Shown here piece by piece: positions 46,192 through 57,400 of a stretch of DNA of 64,000 nucleotides (position 1 is the stretch's first letter; each line of letters begins with the position of its first letter). Both the position numbers and the translations under genes were made by a program. Location: NCBI GenBank assembly GCA_028716785.1, contig JAQUPD010000001.1, positions 159,628-223,627 on the forward strand, given 5' to 3'. The notes beneath the pieces were generated by a model. That model was not told where the DNA came from. It saw nothing but the letters and a program-made list of their open reading frames with translations, and made no database searches. Source of the DNA: Fidelibacterota bacterium (GTDB taxonomy: Bacteria; Fidelibacterota; Fidelibacteria; Fidelibacterales; Fidelibacteraceae).

Positions 46192-48624
46192 ATGAAGAAA
46201 AAAGGAATCAAATTATTCATCATACTTTTAGCAATTGCACCTCTTGTTTTAGCGCAAGATAGGGGTAGAACCTTTTCTCCGATAGGAGTTATTCAAGGAC
46301 GTGTTATTGATGATGTAACTGAAAAAGGAATTAGTTATGCAAATGTAGTTGTTTATAGTCTTCCCGATAGTACGCTTATTGATGGGGCTATGAGTGATGA
46401 AAATGGGTACTATTATATACGCAACATTCCTCTTGGGCATTATTATATTTCTGCAAAATTTATTGGATTTCATGAAGCTTTAAGTGAAGACTTTATGGTA
46501 ACCCCAGGGAATTTATCCATAAAGGTAAATGATATTCGGCTTAAGCGAGCCGCTCTTCAAATGTCTGAAATTCAGGTTGTGGGTGAACGTCCTCTTGTGG
46601 AATTTAAAGCAGATAAGCGAGTCGTTCATGCGGACCAATTTGCCACATCTTTAAGTGGTACAGCTGTTGAAATCCTTGAAAACGTTCCTTCTATTGATGT
46701 TGATGCGGATGGAACGGTCAGTCTTCGGGGAAGTTCAAACTTTATCGTTATGATTGATGGGCATCCAAGTATTTTTGATGGGAGTGATGCCCTAGAACAG
46801 ATTCCTGCAACACTTGTCCAATCGATAGAAATCATTACTAATCCCAGTGCTCGCTATGATCCCGATGGCACAACAGGCATTATTAATGTCATAACAAAAA
46901 AACAGAAAATTAGTGGAATAAGCAGTCAAGTTTCTGTAAATGCAGGAAGTAATGAATCATACGGTACCAGTGTTGCCTTTAGCATGCGTTTTGATAAATT
47001 GACGTGGAATAATAGTTTAAGTTGGAATGATGCACAATTCGAAAACAAACGGATGTCTAATAAAACCACAACAATAAATGATACTGTTTTTAGTATATAT
47101 GGTGGAGGTAATGGTATTAATAAGAATACAAGATATTCTTACAGGACCAGCTTAGATTGGCGGGCAACGGATAACTTTCTGATTTCTGCCCAATTCAATA
47201 TTGGTCATAATGATCGAAGCGGCCAAAATAATCAAACCTTTGAGGAGTATCCCTATTATATATTTTATACCTCTCTTGATGAAGATACTCAAAAAAGAGA
47301 TAATTGGGGAACTGGCCTAGAATTCACAAAAAAATTCAAAGGTAAAAATCATGATCTCTCCGGCTCTGTACGTTATACAAGTCGTTTAAATGATGAATTC
47401 AGTGAAACGACACGCCGCACGGTTAATGAAAACATCACCGACAGGACAAAAGACACAGAGTCATCAGATGATAAAAACTGGCGAATAAAACTTGATTATA
47501 AAAATATGCTTACTGAAACCCATGGGATTGAAGCTGGTCTTCAATCCAGAATTTCTTTTGATGAAGAAGAAATCGACAGGTATGGATGGGATACAACAGC
47601 GTCTGAATATATTTATTATCCCCAATATAGCCATAGTAATGACTATGAACATATTATTCATAGTTTGTATGCAATTTACAAAAATGAATTAGGTCCCTTT
47701 CAAGGTCAGTTAGGAGTTCGTGGCGAATATACCTACCGGAATATGCAACTTAATACACAAGATACTACTTATACGCTCGATCGGTGGGACATTTTTCCTT
47801 CTCTTCATGTAAGTCTTCCCATCACCGAAAATAATCAGTTAATGGCTTCTTACACGCGGCGAATTAATCGTCCTCGAAACTGGTTTCTTGAGCCCTATCG
47901 CACACAAAGAGATGCTTATTCTGTCTTTCAGGGCAATCCGAGTCTAAAACCAGAATATATTGATGCATGGGAAGCAAGCTGGCAAGTAAGTCAAAAAAGA
48001 AATTACCTTGCTGCCGACATTTATCATCGCGAGACAGAAAATAAAATTGAGCAAGTCCAAAGTGTTCTTGACAAAGAAACCATGTTGTATACTTTTGCCA
48101 ATGTTGGAAAAGATTACAGCACAGGTTTTGAACTTTCTCTCAATGTTAGACCTCTTTCTTTTTGGAATATTTTTTTAAGTGGTACTGTATACCGGTATCG
48201 AATTGAAGGAAATTTTGAGGAGAGAACATTTGATAGATCCTCAAATAACTGGGGGACAAAAATAAATAATACATTTTTTATTGGCGATAATGCACGATTA
48301 GAGTTTAATACCTTTTATCATGGTCCATCTGTGACAAGTCAGGGCAGACGTGAAAGTTTTTGGAGATCAAACGCAGCAGTGAAATATGATTTTGGGGAAA
48401 GTTTTACAGCGGCAATTCAACTCCGCGATATTTTTGGCGATAATACTCATGAATTTACATCATCCGGACCAAATTTTGTAAATACAACAAAATCTGAAAG
48501 AGAATCTCCAATCGCTTTTATCACCCTTACCTATCGTTTTAATAATTATAAAAATGGAAATAAGTTTCGCGAGGATAATGACGATATGATGAATGATGAT
48601 GAAGAAGAGCTTTTTATGTTTTAA
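46192..48624 (+). CDS. TonB-dependent outer-membrane receptor (OmpA-type barrel 3 family)
   Basis: 810 residues from the ATG at 46192; the longer reading frame opens with an unlikely TTG. Signal peptide (KLFIILLAIAPLVLAQ), then a carboxypeptidase-regulatory-like domain (IQGRVIDDVTEKGISYANVVVY). A plug domain follows (SEIQVVGERPLVEFKADKR, SSNFIVMIDGHPSIF, IEIITNPSARYDPDG), then a long barrel. The plug's family block VLENVPSIDVDADGTVSLRG is typical of the outer membrane beta-barrel family 3 receptors. The protein ends with an acidic tail and Phe. Substrate is unknown, but the GH13 lipoprotein upstream makes an alpha-glucan plausible. Confidence 0.9.
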   Translation: MKKKGIKLFIILLAIAPLVLAQDRGRTFSPIGVIQGRVIDDVTEKGISYANVVVYSLPDSTLIDGAMSDENGYYYIRNIPLGHYYISAKFIGFHEALSEDFMVTPGNLSIKVNDIRLKRAALQMSEIQVVGERPLVEFKADKRVVHADQFATSLSGTAVEILENVPSIDVDADGTVSLRGSSNFIVMIDGHPSIFDGSDALEQIPATLVQSIEIITNPSARYDPDGTTGIINVITKKQKISGISSQVSVNAGSNESYGTSVAFSMRFDKLTWNNSLSWNDAQFENKRMSNKTTTINDTVFSIYGGGNGINKNTRYSYRTSLDWRATDNFLISAQFNIGHNDRSGQNNQTFEEYPYYIFYTSLDEDTQKRDNWGTGLEFTKKFKGKNHDLSGSVRYTSRLNDEFSETTRRTVNENITDRTKDTESSDDKNWRIKLDYKNMLTETHGIEAGLQSRISFDEEEIDRYGWDTTASEYIYYPQYSHSNDYEHIIHSLYAIYKNELGPFQGQLGVRGEYTYRNMQLNTQDTTYTLDRWDIFPSLHVSLPITENNQLMASYTRRINRPRNWFLEPYRTQRDAYSVFQGNPSLKPEYIDAWEASWQVSQKRNYLAADIYHRETENKIEQVQSVLDKETMLYTFANVGKDYSTGFELSLNVRPLSFWNIFLSGTVYRYRIEGNFEERTFDRSSNNWGTKINNTFFIGDNARLEFNTFYHGPSVTSQGRRESFWRSNAAVKYDFGESFTAAIQLRDIFGDNTHEFTSSGPNFVNTTKSERESPIAFITLTYRFNNYKNGNKFREDNDDMMNDDEEELFMF

Positions 48625-48742
48625 GGATGCTGCATAACACAAGACATAAGAAAATGCAAAAGTAATAGGGACTATGATAAAAGAGTTATAAAATTTTATT
48701 CGTTAATTTTGGGGATCCCATCCTTGAAGAATTAGCAATCTA

Positions 48743-50062
48743 TTACTTTGTCCCGTGAGCCAATTCATTCCACCAATCGAACTCACAGATATGTACAAGG
48801 TCAAAGACCATGAGTCCATCTGTTTCACGATGAATCATATGCATTGCTTTAACAAATTGATAGGGATTATTTTCATCCTTATACTGTTGGACGTAAACGC
48901 TTCCATAAACAGGGATTTTCCCCATGGTGACTTTTTTAGAAAGCTTAGCAGCGCCTTCTACAGAGTGATAGGGTTTGAATTGTTCCTCCATAGCGGGTTC
49001 CTTGTTGGGGTTTTGTTTCCAAGAGACATACAGACTTTCCATTTCAGCAATTGTTACGGGATAAAAGTAACAGCCTGTAAAAAGAAAATCTAAAAATTCA
49101 GCATATCCTGTCTTTTTATAGTTTGGAAGTGCCCATTCATACTCTTTTGAGGGATCATACGCTTTGCTCGCCCAATTTACGCCCACTTCATAATAGCTTG
49201 GATACCAAGCACCTACATAAACTGAAAAGAAAGCCTCGGGCCGAACCGTTTTCACTCTTTTTTGGGCTTCTGCAAAAAAATCATGAATGATTTGAGCTCG
49301 CCATAACAACCATTCTTTAAAATATTTTCCTGGTTTATACGTGGGCTTGTCCTTTTCATCAAGAATCCATGTAAAAATATCATTTGGCCAATTTTGGACA
49401 GGATTTCCAAGCCACATTTCAAACATTTTTCGAGATTCATCAGAAAAATCAGAGCGAATATTATCATAGCGTGCGCGATCTAAAACAATGCCATCAAAAT
49501 CATAGAGCGTTAAAATTTCTTCCATAAGGTGGAACTGATATTCCTGAATATCCGACAGGGCAGGATTGACAAACGCAGCGTATCCTTCTGAATAGTCGGT
49601 TGTAGGAATAATGCCTTGAGGCACATATAGCATGGTTTGCCACTCAGGATGATTTGTATAAATAGAGCCGCGTTTTTCTTGTTTCCATCCTTCTGAAAAG
49701 CAGTTCATCGATGCCAGAACGATAAGGTTATTTTCTCGGGCATAGTGAATCATAAGGTTGGGATAATCAAAGGTTTTCTCACGGGTAAACCCACGCCATT
49801 CAAAAACCTGAGGAGCAATCTTGCTAGGATATAACACTTCACCTGAAATAGGTTTTAAATCCACAATAATTCCTTCAATACCAGCCTGTCGAATTTTTTT
49901 CATATAATAGCGAATAGAATCTTCGCTGCTTAAGCGTTCAAAATTGGCAGAGGCATCAATCCAGAGCCAATTTTCGGCTTTTTGTGGGAAAGAACACATT
50001 CCCCATGAAAAAATAAACAATCCCCAAAATATGCTACGAAAACCTAGAGATTTCCATGTCAT
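48743..50062 (-). CDS. Exported GHL10/alpha-amylase-like family glycosidase
   Basis: 439 residues from the ATG at 50062 (MTWKSLGF...), which follows the upstream gene by 11 nt; the longer frame above it overlaps that gene and is not used. Signal peptide SIFWGLFIFSWGMCSF. A TIM-barrel-like enzyme follows: WLWIDASANFERLSSEDS, GIEGIIVDLKPISGEVLYPS, NNLIVLASMNCFSEGWK, and FDGIVLDRARYDNIRSDF, which resembles the catalytic-Asp region of GHL10 (DUF187) proteins. The substrate is unknown. It is the last gene of the operon that also holds a second GHL10 enzyme. Confidence 0.75.
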   Translation of the reverse strand: MTWKSLGFRSIFWGLFIFSWGMCSFPQKAENWLWIDASANFERLSSEDSIRYYMKKIRQAGIEGIIVDLKPISGEVLYPSKIAPQVFEWRGFTREKTFDYPNLMIHYARENNLIVLASMNCFSEGWKQEKRGSIYTNHPEWQTMLYVPQGIIPTTDYSEGYAAFVNPALSDIQEYQFHLMEEILTLYDFDGIVLDRARYDNIRSDFSDESRKMFEMWLGNPVQNWPNDIFTWILDEKDKPTYKPGKYFKEWLLWRAQIIHDFFAEAQKRVKTVRPEAFFSVYVGAWYPSYYEVGVNWASKAYDPSKEYEWALPNYKKTGYAEFLDFLFTGCYFYPVTIAEMESLYVSWKQNPNKEPAMEEQFKPYHSVEGAAKLSKKVTMGKIPVYGSVYVQQYKDENNPYQFVKAMHMIHRETDGLMVFDLVHICEFDWWNELAHGTK

Positions 50063-50073
50063 GGTTATTTCAT

Positions 50074-50748
50074 TTACCACCCATAGCTCATTTTTACATA
50101 AACGTGATGATTCACCATTTTTAAGCCACTTACTGATTCCATTCCTAAACTCTCGGCAGGCCAAAGTTCGGCAGCAATAAGGTGAAAATTGGCATGCCAT
50201 CCCAGATGTAAAAAAGAGAGGGGAGAAAACTCCACGCCACAGCCGACACGGCAGCCCCAACTCCAATCGGAACGTTTATGGCTTTCTAAATCCAACGTTT
50301 GGGGATTCAGAGAATCGGGGATAACGCCATGGAAGGCATCCCGAGTAAAATTCCATTGATTCAACGAAACGCCAGCTTGAACAGATAATAAAAACCACTT
50401 TGCAGGTTGCCACAACGTATAAGAATAAGTTAATCCTGCCGAATAATTTGTCAGTTTCATTGAAAGCGAATCGTATGGGAGTTTATCCCGATTTATTTCA
50501 TCAAAACACATAAAGCGATAATCCAGAAGAATGCGAGATTGGGCGTCCAAATCCCATCCTCCTAAAAAAACAGGAGCTTCAATAGGTATAAACCGATCGT
50601 GCAATTTCCCCAAGGGATAGATCTCTTCATAGCCCGCACCAAAATAAATGGTATTTTGTGCTTTTAAACAAAACGGCATTACAAGAAGTCCAAGAAGAAA
50701 TCCACCAACTTTTAAGCGTATATAAGCATGTTTCAATAAAAAACTCAT
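50074..50748 (-). CDS. Outer-membrane beta-barrel-like protein of unknown function (glycan operon)
   Basis: 224 residues with a signal peptide (VGGFLLGLLVMPFCLKAQ). The mature part is strand-rich with many aromatic residues (NTIYFGAGYEEIYPLG, GLTYSYTLWQPAKWFLLSVQAGV), ending in VYVKMSYGW, a plausible barrel end. No family recognised. GAGG precedes the ATG. It lies between another barrel and the GHL10-like gene, so it may be an outer-membrane partner of that enzyme. Confidence 0.6.
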   Translation of the reverse strand: MSFLLKHAYIRLKVGGFLLGLLVMPFCLKAQNTIYFGAGYEEIYPLGKLHDRFIPIEAPVFLGGWDLDAQSRILLDYRFMCFDEINRDKLPYDSLSMKLTNYSAGLTYSYTLWQPAKWFLLSVQAGVSLNQWNFTRDAFHGVIPDSLNPQTLDLESHKRSDWSWGCRVGCGVEFSPLSFLHLGWHANFHLIAAELWPAESLGMESVSGLKMVNHHVYVKMSYGW

Positions 50749-50758
50749 GGTACCTCAC

Positions 50759-51487
50759 TTAATATAAAAAATGAATGGCACAAGAGAGTCTATAATGATT
50801 TTTAAGAGGGAAAAAATCTGCATTTTTCCCATGGGGAAAATAGCATTTCCATTTGACGGTCATGGATAAAGAAATCGCATCCGACAGGTGATAAGAGGCA
50901 AAGGCAGCTGGAGTAACAGCCCATAGATAACCTTTTTTAGCATCCGAGCGATTTTGAAAATCATAGGAAAAAGTATAATCAATGGTAGGAAAATATTTAT
51001 CCCAGAATTCTTCAATATAAAGTTGTCGTTGATACCATACATAGCCACCTGAAAGAGTGCCGCCAATTTGGAAAGGTGTAGATTTGGAATTTTGCCAGCT
51101 AATCCCAAGTTCAAAGGGCTTAATTTTTAAATCTTGACGAGGTTCTATGGTTACATCATAGATAGGATCCATGTCTGCTTGATAAACGACAGCTCCATAA
51201 ATTTGTCGCCAATAGGGCCAATCTAAAATTTTATGGGCATTTTCCTGGTCGATCGCCAGATACCAATGACCTGAACTAACAAGCAACGATAGGGTATTTG
51301 AAACTCGCCAACGAAAAGAAATTTCATAGCCAGGTCCTTTCGCTGCTTCAATCAAAGAATCTTTTGGTATTCCCAGCACATATCCCCCTTCAATCGAAAG
51401 GTCTTCTAGTGTTAGTGCCTTTAACGGTGATCCTGCAAAGAAAAGAAATAGGATAAGGAAGTTTATAATAACGTGTTTTGTTTTCAT
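50759..51487 (-). CDS. Outer-membrane beta-barrel-like protein of unknown function (glycan operon)
   Basis: 242 residues, signal peptide (VIINFLILFLFFAGSPLKA), then strand-rich sequence (EISFRWRVSNTLSLLVSS, LSCAIHFLY at the end) as in small barrels. No family recognised. Its ATG overlaps the stop of the PorV-like gene (ATGA), so it is translated directly after it. Confidence 0.6.
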   Translation of the reverse strand: MKTKHVIINFLILFLFFAGSPLKALTLEDLSIEGGYVLGIPKDSLIEAAKGPGYEISFRWRVSNTLSLLVSSGHWYLAIDQENAHKILDWPYWRQIYGAVVYQADMDPIYDVTIEPRQDLKIKPFELGISWQNSKSTPFQIGGTLSGGYVWYQRQLYIEEFWDKYFPTIDYTFSYDFQNRSDAKKGYLWAVTPAAFASYHLSDAISLSMTVKWKCYFPHGKNADFFPLKNHYRLSCAIHFLY

Positions 51488-52401
51488 GGCATCACCTGTA
51501 TTCCGAAGGAGTACACGGCAGGGAATCTACCAAAGGGCACGACACTCGCATCCACTTGAACTTTGCCCCAGAGCAGACCTGCACCAAAACTCCAGGGATC
51601 TTCATCCACAGATGTTTTATAAGCAGCCCTAAGATAAAATCTTTCAAGAAATCGTTGATCAAGGGCAAAATGGAGTCGTTCGGGATTATCAGATGAATGG
51701 GATAATTCGGTAGCAACTGTTAAACGATATTCAGGTGAATCAAAAAAATCGTAGGCAAGGCCAAGACGGAGAATCGTAGGCATTTTAAAGGAATCGCGAA
51801 TAAATTTACTATCAACGCCAAAGTGATTAATATAACCGGCGAAGCGTAAAGAGTTAAAGCCGGTGAGGTAATAAACGCCCAAATCGACAAGCACATTTTG
51901 GGAGTGATAGGAATAAATTTCTTCTCGAACACCATTGAGACGAATTCCCCAAGAAAACTTATCTGTCAATTGTCGAGAATAGGTAAGGCCAAGAGCCATA
52001 GATTGGGCACTATACGTTCCAAGAATAATCCCATCTGTATTGGTATGGGTCATTTCGCCAAAATTTACCACATTAAGACTAACGCCAAAATTTCCTAAGA
52101 GGCCAGCAGGAATGACCAAACCTACAGCATTGTGCTGAATATCCGCCAACCATGGCGTATAGTTGGCGCCAAAATGCCACCCTCTTTGAAGACCAAGCAC
52201 ACCAGGATTTGCAAAAAGAGACAGTAAGGCACCTCCTTCAACAGTTGTACCAACAGCTTCACCCATTGAGGCTTGGTATGCCAGGGCAGGAATTTCTAAA
52301 AAGGTATACCCTACTGTTCCTGTTTTTCGCAAGGATTCCCCCTGTAACGAAAGGATTGTTATCATCATCACTATGAGAAATTTCTTTAAAAATGTCTTCA
52401 T
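51484..52401 (-). CDS. PorV/PorQ family outer-membrane protein
   Basis: 305 residues. Signal peptide (FLIVMMITILSLQG), then the family opening (FLEIPALAYQASMGEAVGTTVEGGALLSLFANPGVLGL) seen in the PorV/PorQ (type IX secretion accessory) family, followed by barrel strands and a last strand ending in IQVMP. PorV-type proteins shuttle type IX cargo to the attachment complex. It lies inside an operon with three type IX cargo proteins, which fits. ATGA overlaps link it to both neighbours. Confidence 0.85.
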   Translation of the reverse strand: MKTFLKKFLIVMMITILSLQGESLRKTGTVGYTFLEIPALAYQASMGEAVGTTVEGGALLSLFANPGVLGLQRGWHFGANYTPWLADIQHNAVGLVIPAGLLGNFGVSLNVVNFGEMTHTNTDGIILGTYSAQSMALGLTYSRQLTDKFSWGIRLNGVREEIYSYHSQNVLVDLGVYYLTGFNSLRFAGYINHFGVDSKFIRDSFKMPTILRLGLAYDFFDSPEYRLTVATELSHSSDNPERLHFALDQRFLERFYLRAAYKTSVDEDPWSFGAGLLWGKVQVDASVVPFGRFPAVYSFGIQVMP

Positions 52402-54416
52402 CGGATTATACTGAACTTTCCTATTGCAACGTCTCCTTCGCTTTCAGGTGCATGGGATGTTATATGATAAATAAACACGCCACTTTCTACAAATTGGCCA
52501 TAATCACTTACTTGATCCCAAATAGCAGAACCAATAGCCTCCGTATGTTCGATCACTTTAACCAGATCGCCGCGAATAGTATAAATACGAATGGTACAAG
52601 GTGCTGGGATATTACGAAACTGAATATTATCAGCATCGGCGGCTTGAGTTAATCCTGAGCTTAAAACAAAGGGATTTGGAACAACGACAATATTCTCGAG
52701 TCCTTCCGTAGCCCCATAACCTGCGCGGAAAGATTTTGTAGTGCGATTAATGTATTTTGATGTCTCAAGAGGTGGAACGCCATTCGGATAGAGATCAGGA
52801 TTGGGAGGCCATACACCATGGCCTGTATCATAGGCTGTCACAGCATAATAATAGGCTTCACCATTTATAACATTGGTATCTGCAAAGGAATATTTTTGTT
52901 CAAAGGCATCAAAATACTTCGTATCCTTTTTGGAAATATCCGCCACAAGGGTCCACGGACCAATAGGAAGATAATTAGAGCGGTAAATGCGATATCCTAC
53001 AAGATCATATGCTTCATCGCCTGTATAGTCTGCATCGGGGATTGATTCTCCTTCATTATCCCAACGAATCACAACACCAATCGCATCTTCGCCCATATAA
53101 TCGAGTTCAATTGCATTGGGTGCTGCAGGAGGCATGGGAATTGTATAATTTGCTTCAAAATTAGCCTGAGCGGCATCAGCATTTTCCAGAAGAATCTGAC
53201 GACCTTTAGCAATATCGCTTATTGTTGCATTGGGATCTACAGCAACGTTATAAGAAACCGATCCAATAACTTCAGCGATGACAAAGCGAATAGAGTCCCC
53301 TGGTTCAATATCCCAAGGACCTAGGGATACCATCGACCAAATTTTGGTCTTTCCCCATCGATCATCGCCCATACTTGTGATAGGATCCGTGGCATTCGCC
53401 GGATTTTTTAACACAGCATAATCTTCTTCTAGTGTGCCTTTATTGGTAAAGGGATTACTTGCTTGTGTCGGGTGAGAAGCAGACCAGCCATAGTTATTAA
53501 TACGATTTGCTTCACCAGAAGAATCAGGAGAGACATACAGAAACTTTATCCCCGCATATGCAGGTGCTAAATATTCTCCTTGACGGTCGGGTCCTCCATC
53601 TGCCCAAAAATCATAGGTTTCATTTCCTTCAACATCTTTAAAATCGGTAGCATAACCATACATCAACCGACGATTTTGATCCCACAACATGCGAGTATTC
53701 CGAGCGCCTGGATTATAATTCGGGAACAGAATTGACCATCCCCGAGCATTGATAGAGAAACCGTAAAGAAACATCACATAGGTTTTGAACATGGTAGAAT
53801 CACCAATATTTGTGACGGTATAATCAAAGATGATGTAATCTTGATCGCGTTCATGTGTTGGCCATTGATATACTTTACGATTTACCTTTATAGGCAGATA
53901 CGCTTTTCGTTCATAAGGAAACAAATAATTTGGATTCCACGAAAACTCTGTTTCAAGGGCAATTTCTCCCATATTTTTTTGCTGTTGGTAATAGAAATTG
54001 CTACGGCCATCGGTAATAAATCCGTGTTTTGTGGCAATATATTTGGCGGTTGACTCAAAGCCAACACTCCCAGCATAAAGAGCATAATCTTCACGGCCCA
54101 TAACAGTCCCATTGCTATCAAGGGCGCCAATCCAGAAGCCTCCTCCCACATGGTGTGAAGGAGCGTCTCCAATATGTCCTGCAACCCATTCAATATCAAA
54201 GCCAGGGTAATCCATACCATATCCGGAACGTGCCCAGCTGGCAAAAATAGGGCCTGTTTTAGCCAAATGAACTGTTTCCCATAAACGTCCTTCTTTTAAG
54301 AAAAGAATTTTCTCTTGAGCTTGAAGAGGATTCATCAAAAAAGGGATAATAAGAAAAAGAGTTCCTAATCGTTTTAAGCAAAAATGAACCATGAAATATT
54401 TATGTGGTTGTTTCAT
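52398..54416 (-). CDS. Large secreted protein with fibronectin-like region and type IX-type C-terminus
   Basis: 672 residues. Signal peptide (GTLFLIIPFLMNPLQAQ). A long first part of unknown fold (FASWARSGYGMDYPGFDIEW, HGFITDGRSNFYYQQQ) is followed near 455-560 by a fibronectin type III-like domain (AIGVVIRWDNEGESIPDAD, YFDAFEQKYSFADTNVINGEAYYYAVTAYD). The last ~85 residues (VVPNPFVLSSGL, CTIRIYTIRGDLVKVIEH, GVFIYHITS) match the type IX C-terminal sorting fold, although the VPNPF motif is less exact. Likely a cell-surface protein exported by the Por system. Function unknown. Confidence 0.75.
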   Translation of the reverse strand: MKQPHKYFMVHFCLKRLGTLFLIIPFLMNPLQAQEKILFLKEGRLWETVHLAKTGPIFASWARSGYGMDYPGFDIEWVAGHIGDAPSHHVGGGFWIGALDSNGTVMGREDYALYAGSVGFESTAKYIATKHGFITDGRSNFYYQQQKNMGEIALETEFSWNPNYLFPYERKAYLPIKVNRKVYQWPTHERDQDYIIFDYTVTNIGDSTMFKTYVMFLYGFSINARGWSILFPNYNPGARNTRMLWDQNRRLMYGYATDFKDVEGNETYDFWADGGPDRQGEYLAPAYAGIKFLYVSPDSSGEANRINNYGWSASHPTQASNPFTNKGTLEEDYAVLKNPANATDPITSMGDDRWGKTKIWSMVSLGPWDIEPGDSIRFVIAEVIGSVSYNVAVDPNATISDIAKGRQILLENADAAQANFEANYTIPMPPAAPNAIELDYMGEDAIGVVIRWDNEGESIPDADYTGDEAYDLVGYRIYRSNYLPIGPWTLVADISKKDTKYFDAFEQKYSFADTNVINGEAYYYAVTAYDTGHGVWPPNPDLYPNGVPPLETSKYINRTTKSFRAGYGATEGLENIVVVPNPFVLSSGLTQAADADNIQFRNIPAPCTIRIYTIRGDLVKVIEHTEAIGSAIWDQVSDYGQFVESGVFIYHITSHAPESEGDVAIGKFSIIR

Positions 54417-54484
54417 CTTTTATGGAGCCCCTTATGAAAAGCTTAATTTTAATATCTGAAAAATATTTTTAACCCTTTATTTTG

Positions 54485-57400
54485 TTAAAAAGCAACACCA
54501 AAGGTAAAGAAAATCTGTCGAGGAATATTTCGATAAACCCTAAAATATTCATATGGATCATCTTCAGGTATTTTTGATGTATTCACCCATCTTAGCAAGT
54601 CATCCGCTTCAGAATAAGGATCGAAAGGGGTAAGCCATTTATTATTGAAAAGGTTTTCAATTCTGCACGAAAAAGTTGTCCGATAGCCAAATAACCGTAA
54701 TGTTTTGGAGAGTGAAAGATTTGTTTCATACTCCATAGGATATCGTCGATTATTGATCAGGTTAAAGGTTTCCTCATAGGTTTCTACAAGGGTATAGGGC
54801 ACACCACTCCGGAAGGTATAGGTGAGAGCAATGGTAACATATTGTAAAGGATAATAACCCCACATATAAAGGCCTTCTTTATATCCAAAAGAATAGCTAA
54901 AAACCGTACTCAAGGCATGGGTTTTATCAAAGGCCGTAATATTATCATTTGCCCGTTGGATATACTTTCGCATACTGTAGGGGCGATTGGGATCATTGTC
55001 AGCCCAAATTTCAGAGGGGCCATACACCCCGCCTGATGTTCGAGATAACGTATATTTAAAACGATATTTCAACCGACCTGTTGTATATTTTTCCACTTCT
55101 ATTTCTACCCCTTTTGATGTTCCATATCCCGTATTTACATACGTAGCGGCATAGGGATCTGTGGCGCTTCGTTGGACACTCCCTGTTGAAATATGTCTTC
55201 GGATATTCGTTGTTTGAGACGTCATATCCTTAAAGTAGGCAACAACATCCACTTTGTGCGTTCCCCACAAACTGTGTTGGACACCAAATTCATAACTGAT
55301 GGTTTTTAAAAAACCCAGATCTGCATTGCCATACATAATCCACCCTTGCGATGTTGATTTTGAAAGAGTATGGCGAAAATTGGGAACAGCGTAAAAATGA
55401 CCATATTGCAGGCGGAAGGCTGTTGCTTCACCAATAGGGAATGAGAGACCTATTCGGGGTGAAAGGGCAAAATGGAATGTAGACTTTTTTGTTTCAGGAT
55501 TTCCGATAGCATTTGCGCCAATACCCATATAGAAAGGATTCCATTCATCGGCAGGAACATCAATAAAATTGTTAAAAGCATCTGCACGAAGTCCCAAATT
55601 GGCTATCATGCCTTCAAATTCCATCCTGTCCTGAATATAAGCTGCAAGCGTTAGGGGTTTTGCTTTATAGTATTCTGCAAATCCAGTCCGATAAACCAAG
55701 GCATTGGTATAAGCACTAGAAACTGAACTATAATGCATATTGCGCAATGTTGCCTGAAAGCCTGTTTTTAATTGTTGATTATGGGAAATTTGGTTAGTAT
55801 AGTCACCACGTACAGCCCAAATATGGGTCCGCACATCTTGATTATAAGAGGTAGCAGAAGGATCCCACACGAGTCGTGTATATCCCTCATCCCAATTTCC
55901 TTGGGGGACTTGCCATTTAGTAGAGAGGGGAGTTGTATTTACTTCATAGCGCTCATACGTGTGGGAAAAGGTAAGATCAAAAAAAGCTTCGGGAGAAAAA
56001 AGATAGGTAAAATTGAAGGATTGAATCCAAGCAAATTCATCCTTTGGAGGGACAGTAACCAAGAGATATTTTGTCTGCCCACAGTGAAAAGAGATGCTTC
56101 CTACAGGTGATGCCCAGCGAACATCATCTGAACCTGAAAAAATGCCATTTCTGCTATGCTGGTATTGAAACATGGAACGAAGGGTTAATTTTTTTCCCAA
56201 TTTGCTGACTGTTGTTAAGTTTACATTGTCATAATCTGTGTATCGCTCATTCGTAGGGAGACGTGTTGGTTTTTGTCGTTTTTCGCCTGAGAAAAAAAAG
56301 GTCCACCCTGGCAAATTTCCAATGGGGCCACCAAAGCCAAAAAGAACTCGCTGATATGCCAATTCCCGATAGTCGTAAACGCCCAGTTTATTTTCTTTAT
56401 TCACGACATCTTGAAGTTGCCACACTTTTTTATAGACAGGAAGAATACCCGTCTCTGTTGTATCGTATATTTGCACCCAAGTGAAGCCATCTGCCACTTC
56501 CATGGATTTTCCTTCCGGCGTTCGATTGGATAGCCATCGATTATAGTAATCAGCTGCCAGTGAATCGTTTAAAGAAACTCTGTAAGGTTCATAAGTACCT
56601 GTTATTTCATCATAAGTATATAAATTATAGGGAACCCCATTTTCAAGATATGGGTCACCAAGTTGTTGGTTCGGCGGAAGTTGAAAATAATTTGCTTTAA
56701 ACCATGCGTCAAGATTACCCCATTTCTGCCATTCAAAATGATTTTTACTGTAGAGATAGTCACCAAAATGATACTTCCCTGGTGGACGATATTCATAACG
56801 AAATTCTCCCTGAAATTTTGAGGATCCTTCTTTCGTCACAATTTTCACCACGCCAGACTGTGCATTTCCATATTCTGCACTAAATCCTCCTGAAATAAGT
56901 TCCATTTGTTTAATACCGAGAGGGTTAAAATCATATTTCCAGGAGGTGTTTGCTCGTTCACCCGCATAGTTTGTCCCAGGGATCCCCGTATTGGAATTTT
57001 CCTGAGTAACCCCATCAATCATAAAATTGATATCAAAACTTCCACTGCCACGCAAAGAATACGTGCCATCTGGATTTTGTTGAAAGCTCGTATTTAAATC
57101 CATTATATCTCGAATTCCTTCAGCTGGCGTTTTTTCAATATCCTCATAGTCTACACTTGATGAACTAAATGTTTTATCACGGACAATAATAGGTTTTTCA
57201 GCGGTAACCACCACTTCTTCCATTTGGACACCCTCAACCTTCATGGGGATATTCAAAAAGGTTGTTCGATCTACGTAAACACGCACTTCTTTAATCGTCG
57301 CTGTAGCATATCCGATATAAGTTACTTTTAAGTCATACGTCCCAGGATAAACCCGAAGAATTGTAAAATTACCCTCTTCATCGGTTGATGCTCCTATCTC

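Noticed and set aside
50063..50266. N-terminal 68 residues of the longer frame of the GHL10-like gene
   Set aside because: They overlap the end of the upstream barrel gene on the same strand, look like a shadow, and the ATG at 50062 gives a proper signal peptide.
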